NCBI GenBank assembly: GCA_017649645.1
Contig: JAGCGK010000014.1
Span: forward strand, 1 to 45,370
Direction of reading: 5' to 3'
DNA length: 45,370 nucleotides
Origin: Clostridiales bacterium
GTDB lineage: Bacteria > Bacillota > Clostridia > Saccharofermentanales > Saccharofermentanaceae
In this document: positions 33,055 through 41,808 of the stretch, piece by piece
Layout: each line of letters starts with the position of its first letter
Position numbering within the stretch: the stretch's first letter is position 1
The notes under the pieces: generated by a model
What the model saw: the letters and a program-made list of their open reading frames with translations, nothing else
What the model was told of the DNA's origin: nothing
Databases searched by the model: none
Program-made: the position numbers and the translations under genes

Positions 33055-33345
33055 ATATCGAAAATGCGTCGATTGAGAGGAGTAGTCTTTCTTCCGCGGC
33101 AACAGGGATTGAGGGTCTTAGACTGAGAACCTTCATTGCAAAGCTTGAATGATGAAGTTCGCTCATGAGCAGGAATGCTGAAGATCATGTTGTAGGCGTT
33201 CACGGAAGTCCACCGTTATCCGGGACGAAGAATTGTTGGATTCTTGCTGAGTGCAGTCTTTTTCGAGAAGACTGAAGATGGGTGGTAACGCGTATATTAT
33301 ACGTCCCGTCAACGGAAACATATCCGTTGGCGGGATTTTTGTTTA
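33055..33345 (+). promoter_or_regulatory. T-box leader, probable tRNA-Phe sensor (specifier UUC)
   Basis: The leader has the T-box parts in order: a GAGGAGTAGT segment with the AGTA of the specifier-loop turn (33077-33086), an apical stem ATTGAGGGT/ACCTTCATT, a return strand reading GATGAAGTTCGCTCATGAGC, a stem III (AGTCTT/AAGACT, 33255-33272), and the antiterminator core GGTGGTAACGCG (33281-33292). The specifier is likely TTC at 33158-33160 (Phe), directly before GCTCATGAGC; GTT (Val) in a shifted reading is an alternative. TGGT in the bulge would pair with a tRNA ending ACCA, and tRNA-Phe has A at the discriminator. Uncharged tRNA would favour antitermination. Confidence 0.88.
33305..33340 (+). 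terminator. T-box-controlled intrinsic terminator
   Basis: CCCGTCAACGGA (33305-33316) pairs over 12 bases with TCCGTTGGCGGG (33323-33334, one T-G pair), followed by ATTTTTG. The terminator competes with the antiterminator that uses the T-box core at 33281-33292. Confidence 0.9.
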
Positions 33346-33375
33346 TCCGTAAAGCAAGAGCGAAAGGAGAAAAAA

Positions 33376-34698
33376 ATGGCAAAAGAGATCGAGACATTCA
33401 TCTGGGATGAAAAGAATGAGTGCATGAGCGACGACGAGCGTGAAGCGCTTGTTAGCGAGAGGATCAGAAAATGCGTAAAAAGACTTTACGAGAAGGTTCC
33501 TTACTACAAGACAAAGCTCGACAATGCAGGCGTTAAGCCTGAGGACATTAACGGAACAGAGGACCTCTGGAAGCTCCCGTTCACGGACAAATTCGACTTC
33601 AGAGACAACTATCCGTTCGGCACTTTGGCAGTACCGAGAGAGGAAGTTGAGCGTTTCCATGCTTCATCCGGTACGACAGGCCGTATGAAGGTCGTAGGTT
33701 ACACTCATAACGATATCGAACTCTGGTCCGATATGCTCTGCAGATCTTTCGCGATGGCAGGTATGAAGAAGAACGACCTCGCTCACATCTCCTACGGTTA
33801 CGGACTCTTCACCGGAGGTCTCGGCCCTCACTATGCATGTGAGAAGTTCGGTGCTACGGCTATCCCGGTATCAACAGGACAAACTGACAGACAGATCATG
33901 ATCCTAACCGATTGGAAGCCGGACGTTATCTTCTGTACTCCTACATACATGCTCAATCTTCTCGACAAGATGGACGAGAAGGGCGTAGATAAGAGCCAGC
34001 TCAACTTAAGGACAGGTATCTTCGGAGCTGAGGCATGGACTGTCGAGATGAAGCAGGAGATCGAGGAGAGAGCAGGTATCAGAGCATTCGATATCTACGG
34101 TCTTTCCGAGGTATGCGGTCCTGGAGTAGGCTGCTCATGCGATAAGGGCGACCTCATCCACATCCAGGCTGATCACTTCTGGCCTGAGGTAGTCGATCCT
34201 GAGACAGGTAAGCCGCTCCCTGACGGTGAACTTGGTGAGCTCGTATTCTCATCCATCACTAAGGAAGCTCTGCCTCTCATGAGATATAACACACATGACC
34301 TTACGAGGATCTATCACGGTAAGTGCGCATGCGGAAGAACAACACCTAGGATCGAGAAGATCACAGGCCGTGCTGACGACATGATGGTCATCCGCGGCGT
34401 TAACCTCTTCCCGAGCCAGATCGAGGAAGCTATCGGTAAGCATACTGACGCAGTATCACTGAACTATCAGATCTTCGTAGACCGTATCAACAATCAGGAT
34501 TCCATCTACGTTAAGCTCGAGCTTAAGCCTAACCTCTTCTCCGATACGATCGGTGATCTTTCTAAACTCAATAAGGCCATCGAGGCGGACATCACATCCA
34601 TCACGGGTCTTCACATCAGAGTTCAGCTTGTTGAGCCTAATACTCTTCCTAAGTCTGAAGGTAAGATGAAGAGAGTTATAGACTCGAGATTTAAATAA
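33376..34698 (+). CDS. paaK: Phenylacetate--CoA ligase
   Basis: The 440-residue adenylate-forming enzyme activates phenylacetate or a related arylacetate to its CoA thioester with ATP. Motifs are the P-loop HASSGTTGRMKVVGYT (about 95-110), IYGLSE, the MRYNTHDL hinge region and the C-terminal EGKMKRV near the catalytic Lys. In anaerobes such ligases often accompany indolepyruvate ferredoxin oxidoreductase for making Phe or Trp from arylacetates, but no such partner is in this window. AAAGGAG precedes the ATG. The T-box leader ties expression to tRNA charging, which is unexpected for a purely catabolic enzyme. Confidence 0.9.
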   Translation: MAKEIETFIWDEKNECMSDDEREALVSERIRKCVKRLYEKVPYYKTKLDNAGVKPEDINGTEDLWKLPFTDKFDFRDNYPFGTLAVPREEVERFHASSGTTGRMKVVGYTHNDIELWSDMLCRSFAMAGMKKNDLAHISYGYGLFTGGLGPHYACEKFGATAIPVSTGQTDRQIMILTDWKPDVIFCTPTYMLNLLDKMDEKGVDKSQLNLRTGIFGAEAWTVEMKQEIEERAGIRAFDIYGLSEVCGPGVGCSCDKGDLIHIQADHFWPEVVDPETGKPLPDGELGELVFSSITKEALPLMRYNTHDLTRIYHGKCACGRTTPRIEKITGRADDMMVIRGVNLFPSQIEEAIGKHTDAVSLNYQIFVDRINNQDSIYVKLELKPNLFSDTIGDLSKLNKAIEADITSITGLHIRVQLVEPNTLPKSEGKMKRVIDSRFK

Positions 34699-34744
34699 GT
34701 AGTATACTTCTCGCATGGGCAAGACTATTTTGGGGGAACATCCT

Positions 34745-36787
34745 ATGCGAAAAGCATTTCTTAGATCAGCGGCTTTAATGGTCGTAACAATAATATTGGT
34801 AATGACTGCAGCTTTCGGATCCGTGTATGCGGATCCGGAAGCTGTTGTTGACGGAACAAATCCGTGGGAGAGCGGCGGACAGATAACTCTGACGCTCAAG
34901 AACTGCGACGGCTATAACAAGATAACCGTTGTGGCTGACTTCGGAGGCACTGTCACGGACGCGTCAGGATGGGGTTTTGATACGTACAAAGTTGACGGCA
35001 GCAAAGTAACTGCGGAAGTTACAAGAGGCGGTCAGAATGACTGGGCCTTTAACGGCAGCGTCGGTATCCAGGTCAACGGTTCGAATATCAACGAGATAAA
35101 GCTCGTATCCATAACCGGTGATTCCACGAGCGGTACGATCTCCACATCAACTCCTGCACCTACAACGGCTCCGACATCCTCAGGCGAACCTGTTGTTACG
35201 GGTTCATCGGAGAACAAAGAAGGAAAGAAGGGCGACGACTGGCTTACCACAAAGGGCAGCAAGATCGTCGATCAGAACGGAACAGAAGTATGGCTTACGG
35301 GTGTTAACTGGTTCGGTTATAACACGGGAACGAACATTTTCGACGGATGCTGGTCCTGCAGCATGGACGGTGCACTTAAGGCGATCGCAGACAGAGGATT
35401 TAACCTCCTTCGTATACCGATCTCCGCTGAACTTCTTCTTAACTGGAGAAGCGGAACATATCCGAATGCCAATTTCAATCAGTCGACCAACTCGGAACTT
35501 ACCGGAATGAACAGTCTCGAGATCCTGGATTATGCTCTCGCGAGATGTGAGACTTACGGTATCAAGGTCATGTTCGATATCCACAGTGCTGAGACTGATG
35601 CATCAGGTCATAACGCTCCATTGTGGTACACGGGTAAGATCTCGACCGAAGATTACCTCACGGCTCTGGACTGGCTTTCTGCCCGCTATAAGGACAACGA
35701 TACAGTCATAGCATATGATCTTAAGAACGAGCCTCACGGCGCGGGCAACGAACAGAACCGTGCCATCTGGAACGATTCCAAGGATCCTAATAACTGGCCT
35801 TATGTTGCAGCACTTGCAGGCAACACGATCCTCGATAACAACCCGAACGCGCTCATCGTTATCGAAGGTAACCAGATATTCCCTAAGGACATCAAATCCA
35901 ATAACTTCACATCCATGAACGAAGGCGATTACTATAATGCATGGTGGGGCGGAAACCTCATGGGCGTTAAGGATTATCCTGTAGATCTGGGTTCTGCCGA
36001 GAGGAATAAACAGATAGTATATTCTCCTCACGATTACGGTCCTGCCGTTTATCAGCAGCCGTGGTTCAACTCGGGTTTTTCCTATCAGTCGCTGATGGAT
36101 GATTACTGGTATGACTACTGGTTCTACATCAAAGACCAGGACATCGCTCCTATCCTCATCGGTGAGTGGGGTGGCTTTATGTCCGGTGATAATCTCACAT
36201 GGATGACTTACTTAAGACAGCTCATAGGCGAGTACAATCTCAACTACACATTCTGGTGCTTTAACGCCAACTCCGGAGATACCGGCGGACTTGTAAAGGA
36301 CGACTTTACCACATGGGACGAGGAGAAATACTCATTCGTATCCGAAGTCCTCTGGAAAACATCCGACGGTAAGCCGATCGGTCTTGACCATGAGATCGCT
36401 CTCGGTGCTAACGGCGTAAGTCTCGGAACTATAAGCGGCAGCGTTGAGCCGACTGAACCTGCCGTTACTCCCGAACCTTCCGAAGAGACGGAGATTACTG
36501 ATGAGACAGAAGTATCAGCTGATGATACCAAGGTCTCAGATGAGACGACTGTCTCAGTTTCCGTTGAAACAGAAGTTGAAGAGGAAACTACTGATGAAGT
36601 AAGCACAAAGAAAGCCGATAACAAACTTCAGTTATCGGCTCTCGGAAATATCCTTAAAGTTGTAGCTGTTATCGCGGTCGTAGTCGTAGTCGCACTGATC
36701 GTTTTCGTCGTAACGAGAGTTATCGTTCTTAAGCGTAAAGGTCAGAACTTCAAGGAGATCCTGGTCAACATCTTTAAGCTGTTCTGA
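34745..36787 (+). CDS. Membrane-anchored GH5 cellulase/endoglucanase
   Basis: The 680-residue exported enzyme should cut beta-1,4-glucan. After a signal peptide (cleaved near VYAD) come a CBM-like beta-sandwich (about 40-125, ending WAFNGSVGIQVNG), a Thr/Pro linker, and a GH5 domain from about 165 to 550. Acid/base Glu329 lies in LKNEPHG and nucleophile Glu474 in ILIGEWGG. An acidic Thr/Glu linker (565-620) leads to one transmembrane helix at about 635-657 and a short basic tail (LKRKGQNFKEIL), so the enzyme is held on the cell surface. GGGGGA lies seven bases before the ATG at 34745. The helix and tail resemble those of the three surface proteins at 39058-43552. Confidence 0.9.
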   Translation: MRKAFLRSAALMVVTIILVMTAAFGSVYADPEAVVDGTNPWESGGQITLTLKNCDGYNKITVVADFGGTVTDASGWGFDTYKVDGSKVTAEVTRGGQNDWAFNGSVGIQVNGSNINEIKLVSITGDSTSGTISTSTPAPTTAPTSSGEPVVTGSSENKEGKKGDDWLTTKGSKIVDQNGTEVWLTGVNWFGYNTGTNIFDGCWSCSMDGALKAIADRGFNLLRIPISAELLLNWRSGTYPNANFNQSTNSELTGMNSLEILDYALARCETYGIKVMFDIHSAETDASGHNAPLWYTGKISTEDYLTALDWLSARYKDNDTVIAYDLKNEPHGAGNEQNRAIWNDSKDPNNWPYVAALAGNTILDNNPNALIVIEGNQIFPKDIKSNNFTSMNEGDYYNAWWGGNLMGVKDYPVDLGSAERNKQIVYSPHDYGPAVYQQPWFNSGFSYQSLMDDYWYDYWFYIKDQDIAPILIGEWGGFMSGDNLTWMTYLRQLIGEYNLNYTFWCFNANSGDTGGLVKDDFTTWDEEKYSFVSEVLWKTSDGKPIGLDHEIALGANGVSLGTISGSVEPTEPAVTPEPSEETEITDETEVSADDTKVSDETTVSVSVETEVEEETTDEVSTKKADNKLQLSALGNILKVVAVIAVVVVVALIVFVVTRVIVLKRKGQNFKEILVNIFKLF

Positions 36788-36790
36788 TGA

Positions 36791-38335
36791 TCAAAGTCCC
36801 AGGACTTCTTCTACGATAGCGAAGACTTTTTCCTGTTCTTCTTTATCCATTAACATGGCGATCTCATCGTGAGATGATTTCTGATCGACGAAAGTATGAA
36901 AATTATCGCGGTCTTCCACGTCCGGAAGCCTTACTGAATACCATACGTCGCATCCGCCGTAAAGGAGGATAACATCGCACTCGGTCGTATTCATCCATTC
37001 CATGACTGACTGTCTTACGGAAGGATCATACGTGATGGAATCATAGATCTGCTCAGGGAAGACGACCTTATAAAGGAGCATGTCTTCCATGTCTTCGGTG
37101 ATGACAAGTTCTGCACCGCTGCCATCTTTTTCGAGAGCGGCACGAAGGAAGGAGAAATCATATTCGTGCTCTCCGAGTTCCATTGCTGCCTGAATGTAGT
37201 ACGGATAGTACGGTGTTGTCGTGCTCCAGTCGAGCGGGATGGATCTGGACAGGAGAAGCAGGAGAAGATCCGATACGTAATCAGGACTGTCCTTGGAATC
37301 GAGGACGCTCCTTATGTTATCGAAGTCCCTGGAGTACTGCCATGTGTAAGTCGCGAACTCCAATACGCCCAGATCGAACAGGATCTCCGGCGTAGTGAAA
37401 TCCGTATAGACGGCGCCGTCATCCAGACCTGCCTGATAGAAAGCATCCTGCATCTCATCTCTGTGCTTGATGCATTCCACCTGGAATTCCAGAACAGTCT
37501 CACGGTAGACCGCTGCCTTTTCCTCGCCGTAGCACTCATTGCCGATAGTCTCATAGATATTGTCGTAATAATCCGCAGCCTGAGGACCGTCGCTGAACGG
37601 AGCCACAGTCGCGATATAAAGATCCATGTCAGACGGGAAATACATGGACTGGATCATAGTCGTCATGCCGCCCTTGCTTCCTCCTGACATGAGCCACTTG
37701 CCCGGGAAAACCCTCTTCAGCTGCTCGGTAATATGATGGAAATCGCAGGCCGCATTGTAACTTGTAAGATACTGCCAAAGCTCAGGATCATTCACATCAA
37801 GACCCTTTGGCGTCGACTGTCCGAAAAATCTGAATTCCGCATTTACACAGTTTGTCATGTAGGTAAACTGCCAATAACTCTGCATTCCGAAAGATAAGAA
37901 ATCATCATCGAGAAGATAGCCGCTGACATTGAGATTCGTAACGTCGCTTTCCGTGTTACAGACCTGGACTCTCTGCCTGAAATATCCCACGGAAGGATCA
38001 TTCCAGTCGATCGGCTGATTGAACCAGACAATGTAAGTGTCATTGCTCACTTCATCGACCCGCACAACACCGTCCAAAGCCTCGAGCTTCTCGTTGAACG
38101 GCAGGCTCTCATCGATCGGCTCGAACTCTTTCGTTGTTTCCGCCGTCGTCTCTTCAGTCGTCTCAGTCGTTTCGTCCGTTACTTCGGAAGTCTCATCAGT
38201 AGCCTCTGTTGTGGCCTTCGCAGTCTTCTTGGTGGCATCAGTTTCTGTCTCGTCTGTTTTTCTGCTCGAAAAACACGAAGTAAGCATAACTGCTGCAACA
38301 ATCACTGCTGCCACAGTCCTAAAACCTTTTTTCAT
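36791..38335 (-). CDS. S37/PS-10-type serine peptidase lipoprotein
   Basis: The 514-residue protein begins with a lipoprotein signal whose lipobox ends LTSC (Cys21), then a Thr/Glu-rich linker (about 27-72). The body resembles the S37 (PS-10) tripeptidyl aminopeptidase family, with an alpha/beta-hydrolase core. The nucleophile is probably Ser220 in MSGGSKGGM, with a possible Asp in GGCDVW and His in SSHDE near the C-terminus. It should act at the cell surface, releasing N-terminal tripeptides if the family call is right. Its stop lies three bases from the GH5 stop, so the two genes converge with no intergenic room. Confidence 0.72.
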   Translation of the reverse strand: MKKGFRTVAAVIVAAVMLTSCFSSRKTDETETDATKKTAKATTEATDETSEVTDETTETTEETTAETTKEFEPIDESLPFNEKLEALDGVVRVDEVSNDTYIVWFNQPIDWNDPSVGYFRQRVQVCNTESDVTNLNVSGYLLDDDFLSFGMQSYWQFTYMTNCVNAEFRFFGQSTPKGLDVNDPELWQYLTSYNAACDFHHITEQLKRVFPGKWLMSGGSKGGMTTMIQSMYFPSDMDLYIATVAPFSDGPQAADYYDNIYETIGNECYGEEKAAVYRETVLEFQVECIKHRDEMQDAFYQAGLDDGAVYTDFTTPEILFDLGVLEFATYTWQYSRDFDNIRSVLDSKDSPDYVSDLLLLLLSRSIPLDWSTTTPYYPYYIQAAMELGEHEYDFSFLRAALEKDGSGAELVITEDMEDMLLYKVVFPEQIYDSITYDPSVRQSVMEWMNTTECDVILLYGGCDVWYSVRLPDVEDRDNFHTFVDQKSSHDEIAMLMDKEEQEKVFAIVEEVLGL

Positions 38336-38362
38336 GTATCTTTCTCCCTTTTGTTTTTCGGA

Positions 38363-38920
38363 TTATTTAGTCAATTCAACAAAGTAGCGGATCTGACCGT
38401 AAACAGGGATCAGATAGAAGAAGATCCTTGTCCATGGCATACCGAGATCGCGGATCCTTCTTACCGTTGAACTTACGAACGCCAAACATGCAGCGGCACG
38501 TACAAGAAAAGCCGCATACTTAACGAACGGAATATAATCAACTACGATTCCCGCGATCATAACGATGAGGAAGAACAGCGCACCGAACCAATATTCCTTC
38601 TTGCCTGCTGTTCCTGTGAAATCAACGATCTTAGTTATGAAATTCTTTATTGCGAGACCGAAGTTCATGCGGCCGTCCGAACTCTGATTTTGGTTCTGAC
38701 CTGCACCTGTATATGTATTTCCGCTCTGATAGTTTGCATCCGTTCCCGTAACAGCAGGAGCCTGAATGACCGGTTCTGCCTGAGGAGCCGGAGCAGGCTC
38801 TGACACTGCTTCAGCAGCTGCTTCAACAACTTTAGTAGCTGTAGCTGTTCCAGTTCCGCAAGACGTACAGAACTTCAGATCGTCCGGTAATCTTTCTCCG
38901 CATTTTGAGCATATGATCAT
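38363..38920 (-). CDS. Zinc-ribbon DUF805 membrane protein
   Basis: The 185-residue protein has an N-terminal zinc ribbon (CSKCG, then CTSCG), an Ala/Pro-rich linker, and a DUF805 domain with the usual FTGTAGKKEYWFGALFF stretch and three to four membrane helices, ending in PVYGQIRYFVELTK. DUF805 proteins are inner-membrane proteins of unknown role. I chose the ATG at 38920 (MIICSKCG) because GGGAGG lies eight bases upstream of it; an in-frame ATG seven codons further has no such site. The neighbouring peptidase gene lies 27 bases downstream. Confidence 0.85.
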   Translation of the reverse strand: MIICSKCGERLPDDLKFCTSCGTGTATATKVVEAAAEAVSEPAPAPQAEPVIQAPAVTGTDANYQSGNTYTGAGQNQNQSSDGRMNFGLAIKNFITKIVDFTGTAGKKEYWFGALFFLIVMIAGIVVDYIPFVKYAAFLVRAAACLAFVSSTVRRIRDLGMPWTRIFFYLIPVYGQIRYFVELTK

Positions 38921-39019
38921 TTGAGTATCCTCCCAAATCATTTGTTATCAGCATTTTACTACGAAAAGTCATTGTTGTGTCTTTTGATAAAAAATATTAA
39001 AAAATCTTTATAAACAGTG

Positions 39020-39025
39020 TATAAT
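39020..39025 (+). promoter_or_regulatory. Likely -10 element of surface protein 1
   Basis: TATAAT lies 33 bases before the ATG at 39058 in an AT-rich divergent region with the DUF805 gene. A -35 at the proper distance is not clear. Confidence 0.4.
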
Positions 39026-39057
39026 CATAGGCGGTGGTAAATTTAAGGAGCAATTAT

Positions 39058-40329
39058 ATGCGAGAAAAGAAATTGTTCATTTCCGTGATCATGGCATTGA
39101 CCATGTTGTTTGCGTTGTTTGGAAATGTTGCTGCTGACGGAAGATCGGCAAATGATTCCGGTTCCGGCTACAATGACGGAACATTCAGTTTTTCATTCAG
39201 GTTATCAGGTTGTTCGGATTGCTCGAGCGTAACGGTTGAAATCGATCTCGACGATGCCGTTCTTACGGGCAGCGCCAGCTCATCGAACTGCGATTCCGCA
39301 TCCGTATCGGGCGGGGACACCATATACGTCACGATAACAGCGGCAAACAACCCGGGCGCCATAAGCGGTTCATCCACCGTTACGGTCAGCGTGGGAGCAA
39401 GCGGATCAACGGGCTATTCAATATCTCTCGCCGGATATGATATCGCGACGACTGATACTCCGACCCCGACTCCGACATCCACATCTACGCCGACTCCTAC
39501 TAACAAGCCGACGGTTTCACCATCTCCGACAGCTACTCCTAAGCCGACAGCAGCCCCGACTCCGACTACTGCTCCTGTTGAGACAGAGTCAGATACGGAA
39601 GCAACGGCTACACCTACTCCAACTTCCACACCAACACCTACACCAACGGGATCTACTACTCCTACACCTACTCCGACAGGTTCAGTAACTCCTACGCCGA
39701 CAGCAACTTCGACACCTACACCGACACCTAAGGCTATGGGCGACGGCGAGACTGACAGAGGTAATACTGAGAATACTGATGAGACAGAGATAGTTGAAGA
39801 GTCAGAGACATTCTTTGAAGGTGAGATCCCTACTAAGTCAGCAACCAAGGTTATGCAGCAGGTTGAGGACAAGAAGAAGGAGATCGATGTCGGTGATGTT
39901 ATCTGGAATGTTGTTAAGTTCGTTGTCATAATCCTGGTTGTAATTGTTATAGTCAGGATCGTTATCCTTAAGGTCAAGGGTGTATATAATGAAGATCTTC
40001 TCAAGGAATTCATTCCTGCCGCCATAAGACCTGATTTCCTTCGCGATAAACCTGTTGAGGAAGAAGCACCTATTGAATCTCACAAGGGATTCCTGCAGAA
40101 GTCGAATACCGAATCCGTAAGACCTGTATATTCGAACACGTTTAAGGCAGCCCCTCGACCGGAAGGCGATGAGGACGATAAGTTTGTTCAGGGTGCTTCC
40201 ATCGTAAAACAAAGACCTCAGAATAAGAAGGGCAAAGCTAAGAACAAGCCTCCTGTCAAGGAGACTCCTAAGGCTCCTGAGGAAGACATAAATGAGCATT
40301 CCTTGGATGAACTCGACAGCGACGATTAA
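39058..40329 (+). CDS. Surface protein 1: signal, beta domain, TP-rich linker, TM helix, conserved cytoplasmic tail
   Basis: The 423-residue protein has a signal peptide (MREKKLFISV start, cleaved near ADG), a beta-rich domain up to about residue 125, a long TPTPT-rich linker, an acidic stretch, a membrane helix at about 282-302 and a basic cytoplasmic tail. The tail starts RIVILKVKG and continues NEDLLKEFIP, then has GFLQKSNTESVRPVYSN and a Lys/Pro/Glu end. The last block recurs in the proteins at 40468 and 41981. The beta domain may bind a polysaccharide, which is an inference from its place beside a cellulase. AAGGAG precedes the ATG at 39058; an earlier GTG is less likely. A strong terminator follows. 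Confidence 0.75.
   Translation: MREKKLFISVIMALTMLFALFGNVAADGRSANDSGSGYNDGTFSFSFRLSGCSDCSSVTVEIDLDDAVLTGSASSSNCDSASVSGGDTIYVTITAANNPGAISGSSTVTVSVGASGSTGYSISLAGYDIATTDTPTPTPTSTSTPTPTNKPTVSPSPTATPKPTAAPTPTTAPVETESDTEATATPTPTSTPTPTPTGSTTPTPTPTGSVTPTPTATSTPTPTPKAMGDGETDRGNTENTDETEIVEESETFFEGEIPTKSATKVMQQVEDKKKEIDVGDVIWNVVKFVVIILVVIVIVRIVILKVKGVYNEDLLKEFIPAAIRPDFLRDKPVEEEAPIESHKGFLQKSNTESVRPVYSNTFKAAPRPEGDEDDKFVQGASIVKQRPQNKKGKAKNKPPVKETPKAPEEDINEHSLDELDSDD
39453..39737 (+). repeat. Thr-Pro codon repeats in surface protein 1
   Basis: The linker DNA is a run of ACT/ACA/ACG-CCG/CCT codons (TPTPTP units) with near-identical short direct repeats. Such tracts can change length by slippage. Confidence 0.6.
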
Positions 40330-40340
40330 TTGAGGACAAG

Positions 40341-40371
40341 GACCGTTTCACAAAGGTGAGACGGTCTTTTT
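40341..40371 (+). terminator. Intrinsic terminator after surface protein 1
   Basis: GACCGTTTCAC pairs with GTGAGACGGTC (one G-T and one wobble position) around a short loop and runs into TTTTT. It lies 11 bases past the stop codon. Confidence 0.88.
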
Positions 40372-40424
40372 GTATACGTTGTATTAAATATTCTTTTCAA
40401 GTCTCACTAACGTCAAATAGATGT

Positions 40425-40430
40425 TATAAT
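40425..40430 (+). promoter_or_regulatory. Likely -10 element of surface protein 2
   Basis: TATAAT lies 38 bases before the TTG start at 40468. No good -35 is visible; the 13-base sequence CAAGTCTCACTAA (40398-40410) just upstream recurs with one change ahead of surface protein 3. Confidence 0.4.
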
Positions 40431-40467
40431 GAGGTCAGTGTTTGAATGTAGTTGGGGGTAATATATC

Positions 40468-41679
40468 TTGCGCAAAAAGACATACATTGGAATTCTTGTT
40501 TCATTGCTGACATGTTGTCTTGTCTTTCTATCCTTATCTTGGGTAGCAGGCGAGACGGTATTTGCTGAAGGAACCGCAACAGGTTCAGTTACCAGTGATT
40601 CGGGAGATCCTGATTTTGCACATCTTCATTTAACGTTATCCGGATTCGAAGCCGGTGATGTTGTTACGGTTACTGTTGAATTTGATGTGAATGACATCTA
40701 TGCAAATTCCGGTGACAGTGTAGTAAGTGTCCAAACTGAAGGATCATCTGTCAACGTCTATAAGATATCATGTTACAGCCCGTACAGTTCACCGGACGGA
40801 ACGTACTATATTGCTCTCAGCGGAGTTTCAATTGCCGGAGTTTCCATAGAAAGTATTACGGTGGATAATGTCGAGCATAATCCTCCGCCGGCAACCGCTA
40901 CTCCTACGCCTAAGCCGGCTACTCCGACACCAACCCCGAAACCGGCAACTCCTACACCGACACCTAAGCCGGCAACACCAACTCCGACTGCTGCACCGGC
41001 AACTTCTACTCCAACTGCTGCGCCAACAGCAACACCGGTTCCTCCTGTAGAGACTTCTGATGAAACAGAACCTTCGGAGACCACGGCTACACCTACACCG
41101 ACATCTACACCAACTCCGACTCCAACGGAGACACCTACACCTACAGCGACATCGACTCCGACCCCTACATCGGTACCTAAGAATCCGGGTGACGGAGAAA
41201 AAGACAGATCGGATGAGAAGATCTACGATGAAACAGAAGAGACTGAAGATCCTGATCATGTTCCTACCAAACCTCCAACGAAACTTAGCGGTTTTATCGG
41301 GAAAAAGGATGATGGTAATGGTCCGAGTGCAGGTGCCATTATCTGGGGTATCGCAAAGTATGTTCTCATCATTTCTGCAGTCCTTATCGTAGGAAGATTG
41401 ATCTACCTTAAGGCCATCGGAACATATAACGAAGATCTTCTTAAGGAATTTATTCCGTTCAGGAAGAAGAAGGCTGATGATGATATGCCTGCACCGCAAG
41501 CGGTTAACGGCTATCTTCAGAAATCCAATACAGCTGCCGTTAGACCTGTGTACTCCAATGCTGCTTCTGAAGCAACCAGAAACAGAGGAGTCAATCATAA
41601 ACCTATAACGGGTGTCGGCAGATCTAACATGGCTGATGCTGCTGATAGTGAGTATAAATTGCCTGAAAGCGATGATTAA
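40468..41679 (+). CDS. Surface protein 2: paralogue of surface protein 1
   Basis: The 403-residue protein has a signal peptide (basic start, long hydrophobic core, cleaved near FAEG), a beta-rich domain to about 130, a Pro/Thr/Ala linker built from KPATPTPT-type units, an acidic stretch, one membrane helix at about 291-311 and a cytoplasmic tail. The tail has RLIYLKAIG, NEDLLKEFIP and GYLQKSNTAAVRPVYSN, near-identical to those of surface protein 1. The start is a TTG with GGGGG about nine bases upstream. Function is unknown; a beta-sandwich binding domain held by a helix with a conserved inner tail suggests a sensor or a scaffold. Confidence 0.72.
   Translation: MRKKTYIGILVSLLTCCLVFLSLSWVAGETVFAEGTATGSVTSDSGDPDFAHLHLTLSGFEAGDVVTVTVEFDVNDIYANSGDSVVSVQTEGSSVNVYKISCYSPYSSPDGTYYIALSGVSIAGVSIESITVDNVEHNPPPATATPTPKPATPTPTPKPATPTPTPKPATPTPTAAPATSTPTAAPTATPVPPVETSDETEPSETTATPTPTSTPTPTPTETPTPTATSTPTPTSVPKNPGDGEKDRSDEKIYDETEETEDPDHVPTKPPTKLSGFIGKKDDGNGPSAGAIIWGIAKYVLIISAVLIVGRLIYLKAIGTYNEDLLKEFIPFRKKKADDDMPAPQAVNGYLQKSNTAAVRPVYSNAASEATRNRGVNHKPITGVGRSNMADAADSEYKLPESDD
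40887..41181 (+). repeat. Pro-Thr-Ala codon repeats in surface protein 2
   Basis: Several tandem units of roughly 30 bases encode KPATPTPT-like peptides and are almost identical at the DNA level. The long opposite-strand frames in this tract follow from the repetition and are not genes. Confidence 0.6.
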
Positions 41680-41760
41680 GTGTTGGCAAATCTCACTAAA
41701 AACACTAAAAGATAATTGACTATAAAATAGATATACACTAGTATTCTTTTATCGAAGTAT

Positions 41761-41808
41761 ACGTCCATTACCGCCAGACGCGCTGCGGTAGTGGACGTTC
41801 TAGTTTTT
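41761..41808 (+). terminator. Hairpin and T-run after surface protein 2
   Basis: ACGTCCATTACCGC (41761-41774) pairs with GCGGTAGTGGACGT (41785-41798, one G-T pair), and TTTTT follows at 41803-41807. It lies 80 bases beyond the stop, farther than usual. Confidence 0.65.

Noticed and set aside
40806-41598. Antisense Val-Gly and Arg/Cys-rich frames in the surface protein linkers
   Set aside because: They arise from the repeated Pro-Thr codons read backwards and carry no start signals.
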